From positions 20,829,933 to 20,893,932 of the forward strand of contig ML677335.1 of NCBI GenBank assembly GCA_007922305.1: a DNA stretch of 64,000 nucleotides, written 5' to 3'. Numbering within the stretch: the first letter of the stretch is position 1; the number at the start of each line of letters is the position of its first letter. The translations under genes were made by a program, and so were the position numbers. Source of the stretch: Dermatemys mawii (lineage: Eukaryota; Chordata; Testudines; Dermatemydidae). The notes below the pieces were generated by a model that saw only the letters and a list, made by a program, of their open reading frames with translations, searched no databases and was not told the DNA's origin. Of the stretch, positions 1 to 11,612 are shown piece after piece.

Positions 1-189
1 TGATTGATTCACTCTCTAACCAATAGCATGTTTATATACTAAAATATTCAGGGAACAGAGGATTGAAATTTAATAATGCAGTTTCTCTTTCATCCTCCCA
101 GGACAAAAAGACACAATCTAACAGATTCCAAGGGCCTGATCTTATTCTCACGGAAATCAATGGCAAAATATTGCCTTCAAAATGAGTAG

Positions 190-475
190 GCTCTAAGGCC
201 TCAATTCAGCAATGTACTTAAGCATTAAAAGTTAACAGGACTGCATGTGCTCCTTATTCAGAAAAGCATCCCTAGTAAATTAAGTAGCTGCTTAATTTTA
301 AGCACATGCTTAACTCCCACTGAAGTTAATTAGACATAAGCATATGCAAAGTTAATTTTGTGTCTAAGTGCTTTCCTGAAAAAGGACTCAATTGCTTTCC
401 TGAATCATGGCCTAAGTACTTCAAGTTAGCTACATGCTTAAACACCTTACTAAATCAGGACCTAAAGCAGGATCC
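190..475. repeat. Decayed foldback repeat (CTTAAGCACATGCTTAA type)
   Basis: The stretch alternates short motifs and their complements, such as AAGCACATGCTTAA, TCAATTCAGCAA, and later TGCTTAAACACC and TAAATCAGGACC. This is the look of an old palindromic MITE common in reptile genomes. The arms are badly decayed and I see no target-site duplication. A related but shorter foldback lies at 23442-23562. The family assignment is inference. Confidence 0.4.
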
Positions 476-2790
476 TGGATCTAAATTTATATCCTCTGTT
501 ATATTGATTGAATCCAAAATATATTCTTTCCCAAATATGTCTCTACAATTTCTTTTGGGTACACTGGGCCTAATTTTTCTCTAGTGTCTATTGCCAATGA
601 AGCCAGTGGACCTAAACCAAAAATATGGTTGGCCCACTGTTTGAATTCTTGTAGAAATAATGTTCTTGCTTCCTTTTTACTATGCAGCATCTGTCTAAAA
701 ACACATTAATATTAGCAAATCAGACAGACACCGTTATTTAAAAAGGAGTACTGTACTTTGAGACAGCCCATTATTTCAATCTCATAACAATTCCCTTGAG
801 AAATGTTCCTAACTAATTTGGCATTTATTTTTAACTTTAAAAAGATTAAATGAAAACATCTCTTTTGCTGAATAGCTTTGCTTTAAATGTTCTAAATATT
901 TATGATAAACTATTTTGTCACCTTATTTTATTTCTTCAGAAGAAACAAGAGTCTTTGTGCCTCAGCCTCTGCAGCAAAGTAATATACCACCTTATCTATT
1001 ACTGATGAGTCCAAACTTTGCCATTGCTGCAGTTACATCTAAAACTGAACAAAACCACCTATAAAGGGCAAAATGTCACCATTTTGGCTAGCAGCTTTTA
1101 TGGACACTTTCCTGGGGGCAAGGGAAGGAAAAGAGGAATTTTATTTTTACGAGGTTGTTTGATTATTTAACTATTTTCTTAGAGCTAAAAGGTTTTGCTC
1201 CCAAATCACAGTTTCAGTGATGAAAAAGTGAGGACTTGGGGTGGAAAAATATGAAAACAAAGCAGAACAATGTGCTTTTTGTTCCCAACATTTACACAGT
1301 CTGAGTGTTACAGGACAGATTTTTTATCAGCTCCTTATGGTATCTCTGGCATTCCAATTTTACAGATCTCTATTCTATGACTGGCCAAGATTGTGAAGAG
1401 GAAATGAAACTCCTCGGACCTAGTAGTCAAGGAAATGGGAAAAGGCTGTTCAGTAGGGTCTGCACACTCTTCTAGCCACTTCTAAATCAGTTAGGAGTCC
1501 ATTTAATAGTAACATGTCACAATGAATTGAAATTGTTGCTTATAAAATAAATAATTCAAACTGTATATTTAAACATTGTAAAATTATAATGTAGTAGACA
1601 TATTTTGCTTTTTAGAATCATTTTTTTTAAAAAAAAACCCTTGCATCAGTTCACTGAATAAGTATCTAGCATAAAGTCATAAATTGCTATTTTTGAAAAT
1701 TAGAATAACATACAATTATATTAAGCCTTAAATTAAATACAGAGAAAACATTAAGTTCTCTGATTTTTTTCCAACACAGTACTTCATTAAAATGAACACT
1801 ATAATACTTAGACTTCAATTCAAAAACCTAATTGTGCATGGTTCGCTATGAACATGATGGAAATGTCAAGGGTACATCATTGAATTTAATATTTACGACT
1901 TTGCATAAATGCACTTATGACTATAGCAAACATACTTTTGCTTCTGTTGTTTCATGGTTTGCTTTATTTAATGTATAATTGTATTAATGTTGATGATCAC
2001 TTAAAACTCAGCTGTCAACTAACCTCTCTGCTTCATGTATATTTTCCTGTGTTCTCTGTTAATGATAAACACAAGGGATAAGTTTTCAAATAATTTAAGA
2101 AATTGGGATTTGAATGCCTAAAGATTTAAATTGCCTGGGCCAAAATGTGTCTATGGTATATCTATTTTTGTTTAGATTGTAGGTGTATTCTTTTCAGGGA
2201 AACAGTAAAAAAAATAAAATATTTTCATCCATATCATTTTCCTATATATCTGCATATGAAGTTCCTAGTGTACATCAAGCCTGTGTGGTTTTTTGTTGAA
2301 AGTCAGCTTTTCCATCAATAGAATTTCCCAGGGCTTCTGGAGCCATTTAATAGAGTGTAGATATGTGGGTAGATTTCCATGCCACTGGTATTCATGCTGC
2401 AAGTAATAGGAAGAAGGATTGTGGTGTTTTATCCTTCCCATTCTGTCCCATTCAGAAGGGCTAATCCCATATTCTGTTATATGTTTATATTTAGGATAAT
2501 GGCAACTTTACCCTGGAATGACTGTATAGTGATCGAGGAGAAAAAGTTCTCTTAGCCTTCATCAGACCCTTGTGTAACATTACAAAAATTCTTTATGTTA
2601 TCAGATTTGGAGCATGACTTCTGCTGCTGGCACTTTTGCTTCCTTTCATCATGTTATAGCTGCTGTAGGCCACTTAAATAGCAAAGGTTTCCTGTGATGA
2701 CACAGAGGGAAGGAGCATTTAGGAACCACTGTATTGAGGGACAAGGTAGTGTTTTATTTGGCAAAGCAATGTTTTGCCAGGCTAAAAATG
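476..2790. other. AT-rich non-coding stretch, nothing recognised
   Basis: Only short open frames (under 80 codons) with no recognisable protein similarity occur here. Homopolymer A/T runs are frequent. It could be intron or intergenic DNA; I see no splice-flanked open segment worth calling. Confidence 0.6.
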
Positions 2791-2796
2791 TATTCA

Positions 2797-3220
2797 GAAT
2801 ATAAGAATGGCCATCCTGGGTCAGACTAAAGGTCCATCGAGCCCAGTATCCTGTCTACCAACAGTGCCTAATGCCAGGTGCCCTGGAGTGAGTGAACCTA
2901 ACAGGTAACAATCAAGTGATCTCTCTCCTGCCATCCATCACCCTCCTCTGACAAACAGAGGCTAGGGACACCATTCCTTACCCAGCCTGGCTAATAGCCA
3001 TTAATGGATTTAACCTCCATGAATTTATCCAGTTCTCTTTTAAACCCAGTTATATTCCTAGCCTTCACAACCTCCTCAGGCAAGGAGTTCCACAGGTTGA
3101 CTGTGCTGGTGTGAAGAAGAACTTCCTTTTATTTGTTTTAAACCTGCTGCCCATTAATTTCATTTGGTGACCCCTAGTTCTTATATTATATTAAAATCTC
3201 TTATATTATATTAAAACCTC
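2797..3220 (-). mobile_element. CR1 LINE 3' end (minus strand)
   Basis: Reading the minus strand, this matches the 3' end of the CR1 copy at 39845-41222: the same end of the second ORF (the [14 protein letters not shown] tail, here decayed) and the same 3' UTR, seen on the plus strand as AATGGCCATCCTGGGTCAG, AAAGGTCCATCGAGCCCAG and GTATCCTGTCTACC. It is 5'-truncated, as most CR1 copies are. Its inner (5') edge runs into a 20-bp tandem duplication at 3181-3220. CR1 encodes endonuclease/reverse transcriptase, but this copy has no coding capacity. Confidence 0.9.
3181..3220. repeat. 20-bp direct tandem duplication
   Basis: Two adjacent 20-bp units (3181-3200 and 3201-3220) of the form TTATATTATATTAAAAyCTC differ at one base. 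They sit at the inner border of the CR1 tail, so the duplication arose in or at the element edge, probably by slippage. Confidence 0.85.
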
Positions 3221-3909
3221 TTTGCTCAACAGTTCATCAAGAGGGAAAGAATAATGTGCACGATTCAAACAGCCTGAACATATATGTTTGATTAGCAGGA
3301 CAGTAGATTTGGCTGCCTAAAATGGCAAAGGTAATCAGTTAAAATATATTGGGATTATTCATCACTTCTATTGCAGTAGCATCTAGGGGCCCAAATCAGA
3401 ATATACCCACATATTAAGAGTATGCATAGTTAAACATTTATTTATAGAATCTTCAAGTGGTCTGTTTTTCCCTCCATCTTGCATGTAACTTCCACTGACA
3501 CTGAGAGTTACATGTCTTTATGGAGAGAATAGACTCCATGCATTTTTTAGAATTTGAATCTTCTTGAAATAATTTTAAAAAATCACATTGAAATGCTGAA
3601 TCTGTGTGTTTTGGAAGGAATTTTTAATGTTTACTAATTAATGCAATTTCTGAACGCTAGTTTTCTAAACGTAAATTGTATTCATTAATCACAAGGCTTA
3701 CAGAATGCATGATAAAAAGAGAAAAGAAGATTGGAATGGTTTTCCTGGTAAGTATTCATCAATGTATGTACGTGTTTTAACCAACCACTGGCAAAGTTCT
3801 AAGGGTTGGGAGTTTTTTGTTTGTTTATTGCAATGTGGTCAATACCAGATGCAACTGAATTCCATAACTGTATTTATGTTTTCTAGGAAGTATGTAGGGA
3901 AGTATATCA
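3221..3909. other. AT-rich non-coding stretch, nothing recognised
   Basis: No gene, repeat or RNA is recognised. A 44-bp segment at 3704-3747 ends in a good GTAAGT donor but has a poor acceptor; it is listed among rejected items. Confidence 0.55.
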
Positions 3910-4570
3910 TGGTGCAGACTCACTGTGGTGCCGCCTACTGGTCATCTGGGAATTAGCTCTTTTTCCAGCATGGAGCACCCTCTGCAGGCCAGTAGCTCAC
4001 TTGCCACTGGCCTTGATCCCTCCCAGACCCTGGTGCCTCTTTACCTCAGGGTTCTGCCTCCAGCAGTACCCCCACACTCAGGGTCTCCCCTTCTAGGGGA
4101 ATCCCCAACCCCATAAACCCACCTTGCCTCAGTGGCTACTGCGAGTCATCATCTAGCCCCCACTCACTGGAGCAGACTGCAGTCTGTAATGGCCACTCAT
4201 CACTGGCAAGGGGTTAGGACCTGCTGCCTTTGCCTGTCTTCAGGCTGCCCCTCTGCAGCCCCAGTACCTGTCTGGGCCTTTGACAAGGCCTGCAGCCTGA
4301 GGGTTTTTCCAGGCTGGAGCTCCACAGCTACCTTGCCCTATTCCCCAGTATTGCTTCAGTTCAGATACCTTGCTCTCAGGCAGCTAGCCCTTTTTACTTG
4401 AGACTCCTTCAGCTCCTGGCCCACTGCCCTTGTATAGGGCCAGCTGTGGCCTGACTGGGGCATGGCCCCAGCTGGGGCTGCTTCCCCAATCAGCCTTTCA
4501 CAGCCTCAGCCATCTCCAGGGATGCTTTTAACTCCTGTTTGCCCGGGAGTGGGGCAGCTGCCCCACTACA
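3910..4570 (-). mobile_element. Solo LTR-like repeat, family shared with 26514-26938
   Basis: On the minus strand the segment starts TGTAGTGGGGCAG and ends GTCTGCACCA, so it has TG...CA ends. It carries inverted CCAAT (GATTGG) and a TATA-like CCCTATACAAGGG, as an LTR U3 would. A second copy on the plus strand at 26514-26938 aligns over several blocks, for example the shared CAGACTGCAGTCTGTAATGG and GGAATTAGCTCTTTT (here on the plus strand). I could not find a convincing target-site duplication. Open frames on its plus strand (3925-4401) are shadows of this repeat. Confidence 0.6.
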
Positions 4571-5569
4571 GGATGGCTTAAGGCTGTAATTTTAAATATT
4601 TGATTTTTCTTTGTATGACACAGCCCATAAAGAATGCAGTGGTATTATAGCAGAGAAACAGCTCTGGTACAGTTAAGGTTAAGATGTGCTTTCTGTTGAA
4701 AGCTCAGCTATTCTAGGATGAAAGGAAATAATGTAGGGAATGTGAAAAACTCCAGTAACCTCAGTCACTCTCCACCCATTCTGAGATGACTTGATAATAT
4801 GACTCTGTCCAGCTCTTTCTGGTACCAGGAGCAGAGTACAATGTAAGAAGACTTATGTTCAAGTCAGTGATCCAAATCTGGGGCACTTTGACTAAGGGTT
4901 CCTGAATTATAGACCCCAGAAAAAATAATTCAGCTTTTTCTAAGATTGACACATTCTGGCAATGTTTTGTTGCGTACAGAAAGAGATTAAACCACAGATC
5001 AGGTCATGGTACCAGGGTCTCAGACACGCAAGAGTTACCCCAATAGAATGCATAGCATCCACCAACCCTTTGGGATAAATCAATTAAAATATTATTTGAA
5101 AAAGGTAGGCACATGTCAAGCAGTTCTAAGACTCACCACCAAATACATTATGGTGCCTGTACACAGGAAGTCTAGCAATCTGGAAAACTGCCTCTACATC
5201 ACAGGACTTGTATAGCTCCAAGGAGGTGTTATGATCATCTGATCTGAGCACCATCTTGTGCTCTGTAAATCAAATCTGGCCAGGATAGAAATATGAAGTT
5301 AAAAAAAAGCAGGAATATTCTTCCACTCTGCCTCTTTCAAAGGCCTTTATATTGTGGGGCAATGTAATCTGAGCACAACAGAACGTTCAGCATGCACTGA
5401 AACTATTTTTTGACAAGAAAATAAACTACATGAGCAATTGTTTGTTGGGAAGGTGATTGGGGTGGAAGAGATGGTGGGAATAGAGGATAAGTTTTGGGAG
5501 GTCAGGTCACAGGGAGGCAATGGGGAGACTGGGAAGGGGGACATGGGCTTGAGTGACAGAGGGACTTGT
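4571..5569. other. Non-coding stretch, nothing recognised
   Basis: No recognisable coding or RNA feature. The open frames present are short and of low similarity value. Confidence 0.55.
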
Positions 5570-6275
5570 AGTTTTCAACTGGAATGCCAAGTCAAAAAGG
5601 GACCCTGGTGGCTCTAGTCAACAGCACCAACTGGGCCATTAAAAGTCTGGCTGGCAGCACAGCAGGGACCCGGGGATAAGCTTGGTGCAGCCTCCAGGTC
5701 CCTACAGTCCTAACGTGGGCAGCCAGGGAGGCTCCACGCACGCTGCCCCCATTCAAAGGGATGTTCCGGAGTTCCCATGGGCCAGAAACTGTGACCCATG
5801 AGAGCTGCCAGGATGGTACATGGAACCTCCCCGGCTGCCCCCACAGCTCCCATTGGTCATGGTTCCCAGCCAACGGGAGCTGCGGAGCCAGCCTCTGGGC
5901 AGGGGCAGCATGTGGAGTCTTTCTGGCCACCCACGTATCTAAGGGCTGCAGGAACCTGGGGGCTGCTTCCCAAGAGCTTCAGTAAGCGCCACTGGGACCC
6001 CGCACCCCAAACTTCTTCCTGCACCCTGAGCCCCTGCCCCAGCCTGGAGATGTCTCCTGCACCCCAAACCCCTCATCCCTGGCCCCACCCTAGAGCCTGC
6101 ACCCACAGTCAGAGCCCTCACCCCACTCCTGCACCGCAGTCCCCTGTCCCAGCCCAGTCAAAGTGAGTGAAGGTGGGGGAGAGGGATCAATGGAGGAAGG
6201 GGGATGGAGTGAGCGGCGATGGGGCCTCAGGGCTAGGGTGTTTGATTCTGTGCGATTAGAAAGTTGGCAACCCTT
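5570..6275 (+). repeat. GC-rich interspersed repeat (turtle type, unnamed)
   Basis: A sharply GC-rich block within AT-rich DNA. It begins near CAACTGGAATGCCAAGTC and ends near GATTAGAAAGTTGGCAACCC. It contains CCGGGGATAAGC, paired CAGCTCCCATTGG / CCAACGGGAGCTGCGG segments that can fold back, and a proline-rich CCCTGCCCCAGCC run. I recall this arrangement as a frequent dispersed repeat of turtle genomes; the name and class (possibly hAT-derived) are not certain. Overlapping frames of 60-122 codons on both strands are proline/alanine/serine-rich shadows and are not called as genes. Confidence 0.6.
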
Positions 6276-7725
6276 GGGACTGGAAGGGCAGGATCAACTG
6301 TTAACACATTCCCCTCCCATGTGTGCGCAATGATGTGAGGCCCCCAGTCTTCCCTTCTCCCCCCATGTGACCTCCTTTCTCTGCCGTCCCCCATGTGAGC
6401 AAAGTTCTGGGGTAGGAGGATTGCCATTCTGGGGAGGGTCTGAACTCCTATCCCTACCTCTCCACCATATAAGATGGGATCTGCACGTCCTTGTCCAAGC
6501 CCCATTCCCTGCCCCATGTGACCAACCAGGATTTGGGTGCTCCTGCCCATCAGTTGCAGTCTGATTACACCCCTTCCCATCCCCACTTGCTTCCCCTCAA
6601 ATGGGATCTGAATGTCCTGTCCCTCTAAGGAGGTTTGTGCCATCTTCCTACCCTCAACCCCATGTGAGCCTGGATCTGGGGAAGCCCTGCCCCTGTGGGT
6701 GGGTAGCTTAGAACAGACATGTTCCGAGAACACACTGATGACACCGGGGTGCATAGAGAATACTGACACACATTAGAAACTCTCCAGCACCAGGGAGCAG
6801 GGATGAGAGCACATCCACTGACAGCAATAGAGCAGTTCACACATCCCAGAGCTATTGTTTCAAGTTATATTCATCTCCACTGAGTATTTTCTTTCAGCTG
6901 TGAACATCTCATTGAGATGAATGGGCCACTCCACACCTCTCTGAACCTGCTATGCTGCTGATAGATGTCTAGAGCCCTTCCCCTCCATTCTCCCTCTAAT
7001 TTTATAAATAATATAATGGAGCGCTAGCTCTGCTCTAGCTAAAGTTGCAAAGCCCATCCTGCTTAAAGTAGAATTCTAAAATGCTCACTAGACAGTGAAG
7101 GCTGATTTAGGGGTGCAAGAGTATGTGCAAAAGGGGCTTGGGTCTGAAACAAGACTTAGCGATATTATGGGGATGGGGATAAATGGGTGGTAGTGGAAGG
7201 AAGAGGGAATAAGAGCTCGGGTAAGGGAATATAGGGATTAGTGGGGCTGTGAGAGGAAAAGACTGGAGAGGTTGGAGACAGAGGGTAACAAGTTGGGGGT
7301 TTAGGGTTAGGGGGTCTGTCAGGCCTGAATTTTCCTCTTCCGTGTGGATCTGGGGGATCACTACCCCTTTGGAGGCTCAGTCCCTCTCCCTGCCCAGTAC
7401 CCACAGTGGATCTGGAGGACCTTCCTCCTCTTGAATTGTCTGAGTTCTGTCCTGCCCCTTCTTGTGATCTGGGATTAGGGGGGATGAAGGGAGTGGAAAG
7501 TAATTCAGATTCAAACATCTGAAATCCAGAAAATGAATAGTTAGATACACAGCACCCTACTGGGGGCTGGGGCTGACAAATGTGCGTGCGGGAGAGACCA
7601 AGTTTGGAGGAGGGGTGGACATGGGCCATAGCTGGGGAAGCCTGATTGAAGCAGAGGTGGGAGTCACAGCAGAGAGTGGGTAGTGGGAGTGAGGGGTTCA
7701 ACTCAGTGTGCTGCTTGGGTAACAC
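6276..7725. repeat. GC-rich, imperfectly repetitive tract
   Basis: The decamer CCCCATGTGA recurs at 6361, 6388, 6512 and 6658, with looser variants between, often followed by GGGATCTG- or GGATCTGGGG-like words; the latter also occur near 7346 and 7407. This looks like a decayed low-copy tandem or LTR-derived region. It keeps both strands open (frames up to 188 codons at 7165-7731 minus), but these are proline/serine-rich and show no domain, so I do not call genes. Confidence 0.4.
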
Positions 7726-8129
7726 AAGCAAAGTAGTGTGCAGCTCTCCAGCAAGCTACTGCATGAGAGAGATGTATGCTGCAGCATAGGGAAGAAGAAA
7801 GCAAGAAGCAACTTTTTACATGTCAGTGACTATTACAATGCCAACTAATGGCTTAATGAGATGGGGAGGGGAGCCTAGGGAAGCTGGAAATGGTGGGGGG
7901 CTATGTGTTGCAGAGAATGGGAGGGCATGGAGTACCTCTCACGTACTTAAAGTTACTTTACCCACCATTTAATAAAACTGACATTGTTTTGGGGATACAG
8001 GCCATGGATGACATTTCTCTCACCAGCCTGTTAGAAACTATACATTGCAAACATTACAAAACATGGTAATTATCCTTATTCCACAATAATCAACTGTACA
8101 GGAGCGAGGAGGAACATACTGGAATCACA
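7726..8129. other. Non-coding stretch, nothing recognised
   Basis: No gene or repeat recognised. Confidence 0.5.
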
Positions 8130-8315
8130 GAGCAACCATGTGGCCTAATGGAAAGGCTACTTGACAGACTATTCTTAGTTTGGTTTGCCAGTAGGCTGAC
8201 TGGTGCCCTTAGGAAAATCACTTCTTCTCCCCCTGCCTCAGTTTCCCATTTGTAAAATGGAGATAATGATGTAAAGTTCTTTAAGATCAGCTGATGAAAA
8301 CACTACATAAAAGCT
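8130..8315 (+). mobile_element. MIR-type (CORE) SINE fragment
   Basis: The order matches the MIR/CORE-SINE body: GCCTAATGGAAAGG (degenerate tRNA-like head), then CCTGCCTCAGTTTCCCA, then TTTGTAAAATGGAGATAATG, then a decayed 3' part (TAAAGTTCTTTAAGATC). MIR-like SINEs are ancient amniote repeats spread by L2-type LINEs, and L2-type remains are present elsewhere in this window. Confidence 0.75.
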
Positions 8316-8545
8316 AGGCCTTGATCTGCACTAAAGATAGGTCACTAGCTGTGTTGCTTAGGAATGTGAAAAATCCACACCCCTGACCAACAAAGCTATG
8401 TGGAATCACCCCAAGTATAGGCGCTGATTCTTTGACAGAAGAATGCATCCATTGACATAGCTAACTTTGTTCAGGGAGGTGGGGTTCGTACCCTGATGGA
8501 AAAGCCTTTCCATCAATGTAGGCTGTGTTTATACTGTGGGGTTAT
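8316..8545 (+). mobile_element. Decayed MITE (GGGCTTGTCTACACT-type family)
   Basis: The segment has GGCCTTGATCTGCACT at its left and internal words GTGAAAAATCCACACCCCTG and AAAGCCTTTCCATCAATG, which I recall from a common turtle short DNA-transposon family. A complementary copy lies at 46611-46880, where TTTTTCACTCCTGACCAACA is the counterpart of the central motif. No duplication of the target site is visible. Confidence 0.5.
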
Positions 8546-8554
8546 TCTGACAAT

Positions 8555-8590
8555 AAAAATATAAAAGTATAAAAATATAAAAGTATAAAA
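8555..8590. repeat. 16-bp tandem repeat, about 2.25 units
   Basis: The unit AAAAATATAAAAGTAT is repeated exactly at 8555-8570 and 8571-8586 and begins a third time. Simple AT-rich slippage repeat. Confidence 0.85.
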
Positions 8591-10839
8591 GCTTACATCT
8601 TTTGATTATTACCTGGCCACAGTAGCATATCAGCTGCAAACCTAGTTTGCTGCCTAAATGATTGATAATGCCTACCAACAAACATTTCTCCTTCTGTTTA
8701 AAAAACTAGGAAATTAAATGGCAAAAGTTTTCACTAACAGCATTAAGATTTTCCAGTAGTAGCTTGTGCCCTTTCAAAACACTGAGTTCTGAAACTTCTG
8801 AAACTTCTGAAAACCAGGAGATGCACAGGCATTTACCTTAACTCTATCTTAACCTCTGCCCTCTTTAAGCAATGGCTGGCTACAACACCCAGGACACACA
8901 TACTCGTGTTCTGCCTTTCCACTATAACAGACAGTCACTACCTCCACTTGTCCTATGCTCACACACAGAGCCTATTCCTCTGAAAGTTAAATTTCACAAC
9001 TACTTTGTGGCTTTTTACTGCCCCTTCCCACTTTCAAATGGATATTACCTAAGACTATACTTTCCCCATCCATTAAATTCAAAGACTGCTCTCATATCTC
9101 ACCTCACAACTGACAATATGCATGGCAAAAAGAAACTTGTGACTTTCTAATGACATGACCTAACCAATTCTGTACTGAACTGATACAGACTGGAACCTCA
9201 AGGTATACATGCGCCTCTTTCATTTGATAATACATGGGGAAGGGAGACTCAGCCCCAGATCTCCTCAGATCACGGCCACAGCTCTATGACACTCCTAAAA
9301 CTGATCTCCTTGTATCACAGTCACAGCACTTCCAAGCTGCTCCAACGTATTCCTCCACCACTGAATACAGCTATAACTAACACAGCAAATGTGGCTGGAG
9401 TTTGATGCCAGCTCCAGAGGGGCATAGAGTTAAGGTTGTATGGGCATTTAACTTGCTTTTGTCTTTCTTGGTTTTCAGAAGTTTGAGTTTTGCTGAACTC
9501 GATATTCTGGAAGGGCACTAGCTGGCACCATAGAAACCTAACTCTGCCTTATAGTTCTTTTTGCCATTTAATAACAACACCATTCAAGTTACGAGTTTTC
9601 ATTATCCATTAGTAAGTTTTTATTTGCAAGTTTCTATTCAGGTAGGGCCCAAGTCTGCAAACCATAATTCACAGGACCATAGACTCTTTATTTCAGTGGC
9701 ACTACTTTTGTGAGTAAGGGCCATTCACAGAAGAGAAGGTTTATAGGATCAGCCCCCTTCATTAAATGATTTGCTTTCCTATTACAGAAGGCACGATTAT
9801 CTTAGTAGCATATAAAAAAAAGAAACAAACCAATGCACACCTTGGCTGTGTTTGATTAACCTGGAAAGCAGAAGTGTACAGAGTTCCACACACCAGGTAG
9901 CTGATGCATTGAGTGAACCAGAAAAAGCTGCACAAGTTCTATAGGAAAAATGTATATCCTATAACTTCCAACACAACAGGTAGGTAAAAATAACATGCAT
10001 GGTGTTCCTTGTATTGATTTGTGCCTTACAGATAGAAGGAAGTAACGCAGACAAGCATGTGTGGTGGCTATTAAGGCAAAGTGCTCAAATCAGTAAAGAA
10101 CTAAGTGATGTCCTGGAGTCAATGCTATTGCCAGGGTGTAGTAAAACCTACAGCATTAACTCAAATTGCCTGTCAACATACCATCTCTCAGTTCTATAGA
10201 GGAGGGAAAATATAGAGAGATTGCCTTGAAATCTAAAAGAAAGACTTGGGTTCAAAAAAACAAAAACAAAACCAAAAAGAGGCAGGAAAGAGCCAGAAAA
10301 TTGAAGGAGTGAGGTCTCTATAAAGAAAGAAAATACTCAGGATCAAGGCCTCAGGAATCAAGAATAAGGATTTGCTAACTGACTTGTCATTTAAGAACAC
10401 TCATCTTTCACATTTAGATGGTCTGTTGGGGCTGAGTAATAATTTCATCCTCTCTAATTGACCTAATCTTGCTTCCGTTTGGTGTCTTAAACGTTTGCTT
10501 TTTCATTAGTAACTTAAAGCAAGATCTTCTGATTGTGTAAGAGCATGCAACTTGACTGACTTCAATTGAACTATAGTAACATCCACTAGGAGAGGATCTG
10601 CCCCATAGCCCATTTAATTTTCCCAAAAAGTAGCGACAAAGGCATCTCACTGAACTGTTTCTAAATTGTACTTGTAGAGGTTTCTAGTTATCCCCCGATC
10701 CATGGCATGACAGAAATTCAGAACATCTTCACATCTCTGTTATGCAGTTTTATCCTATATGTTGACTCTAAAAATGGCATTGTGGGATTCTATGTTCAAA
10801 TGTTCCCCTGATTTTTGGCTTACTTTATATGTTAAAACA
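8591..10839. other. AT-rich non-coding stretch
   Basis: No gene recognised. Around 9641-9740 there is a weak foldback with TTTCAGTGGCACTACTTTTG and GTGAGTAAGGGCC, typical of the decayed CATTGACTTCAATGG-centred MITEs discussed in the findings. Confidence 0.5.
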
Positions 10840-10857
10840 TTTTTTTTTTTTTTTTTT
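10840..10857. repeat. Poly(T) run of 18
   Basis: An uninterrupted T18 run, followed by single-copy-looking DNA and, 140 bp on, by a CR1 fragment. It could be a minus-strand poly(A) tail, but no retrocopy is recognised beside it. Confidence 0.9.
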
Positions 10858-11000
10858 GCTAACTGGCAGTTTGCCCTTCCTCAAACTCACCCTGGTCTAT
10901 CTAGTCAAGATGAGTTCTTTCCATCTCATACATCACTAGTAATAAACATCCTGCAGGCCAAATTATACTCTCAACTTGTGCAACCTCATTGTCTTAAGGG

Positions 11001-11612
11001 GACGATGGGCCAAAAGAAATTTATGATGTTCAACAAGGACAAGTGCAGAGTCCTGCACTTAGGACGGAAGAATCCCGTGCACTGCTACAGACTGGGGGCC
11101 GACTGGCTAAGCAGCAGTACTGCAGAAAAGGACATAGGGCTTACAGTAGATGAGAACCTGGATATGAGTTAACAGTGTGCCCTTGTTGCCAAGAAGGCTA
11201 ATGGCATATTGGGCTGCATTAGTAGGAGCGTTGCCATCATATTGAGGGAAGTGATTATTCCCCTCTATTTGGCACTGATGAGGTCACACCTGGAGTATTG
11301 TGTTTTGTTTTGGTCCCCCCACTACAGAAAAGGATGTGAACAAATTAGAGAGAGTCCAGCGGAGGGCAACGAAAATGATTAGGGGGCTGGGGCACATGAC
11401 TTATGAGGAGAGGCTGAGAGAACTGGGCTTATTTAGTCTACAGAAGTGAAGAATGGAGGGGGCGGGGGGATTTGATAGCATCCTTCAGCTACCTGAAGGA
11501 GGGTTCCAGCTAGGCTGTTCTCAATGGTGGCAGATGACTGAACAAAGAGCAATGGTCTCAAATTGCAGTGGGGGAGGACCAGGGTGGATATTAGAAAGAA
11601 CTATTTCACTGA
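11001..11612 (+). mobile_element. CR1 LINE fragment, left half (interrupted)
   Basis: The frame from about 11020 reads a CR1 ORF2 C-terminal region ([10 protein letters not shown], then [15 protein letters not shown]), then decays with stops and frameshifts. Further nucleotide landmarks are AACGAAAATGATTAGGGGGC and CTGTTCTCAATGGTGGCAG. This is downstream of the reverse transcriptase catalytic core. The element resumes at 12341 after a 728-bp insertion, so the two halves are one old CR1 copy. The 5' part of the LINE is missing. Confidence 0.9.

Noticed and set aside
3704..3747. A 44-bp exon-like segment with donor CTG then GTAAGTATT on the plus strand
   Set aside because: The acceptor side (AAGGCTTACAG) has almost no pyrimidine tract, the segment is very short and no partner exon is seen.
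6233..6769. 178-codon minus-strand frame
   Set aside because: Runs through the CCCCATGTGA-repeating tract; composition follows the repeats and there is no motif.
7165..7731. 188-codon minus-strand frame
   Set aside because: Proline- and serine-rich translation of a GC-rich repetitive tract; the opposite strand is also open there and no domain is visible.
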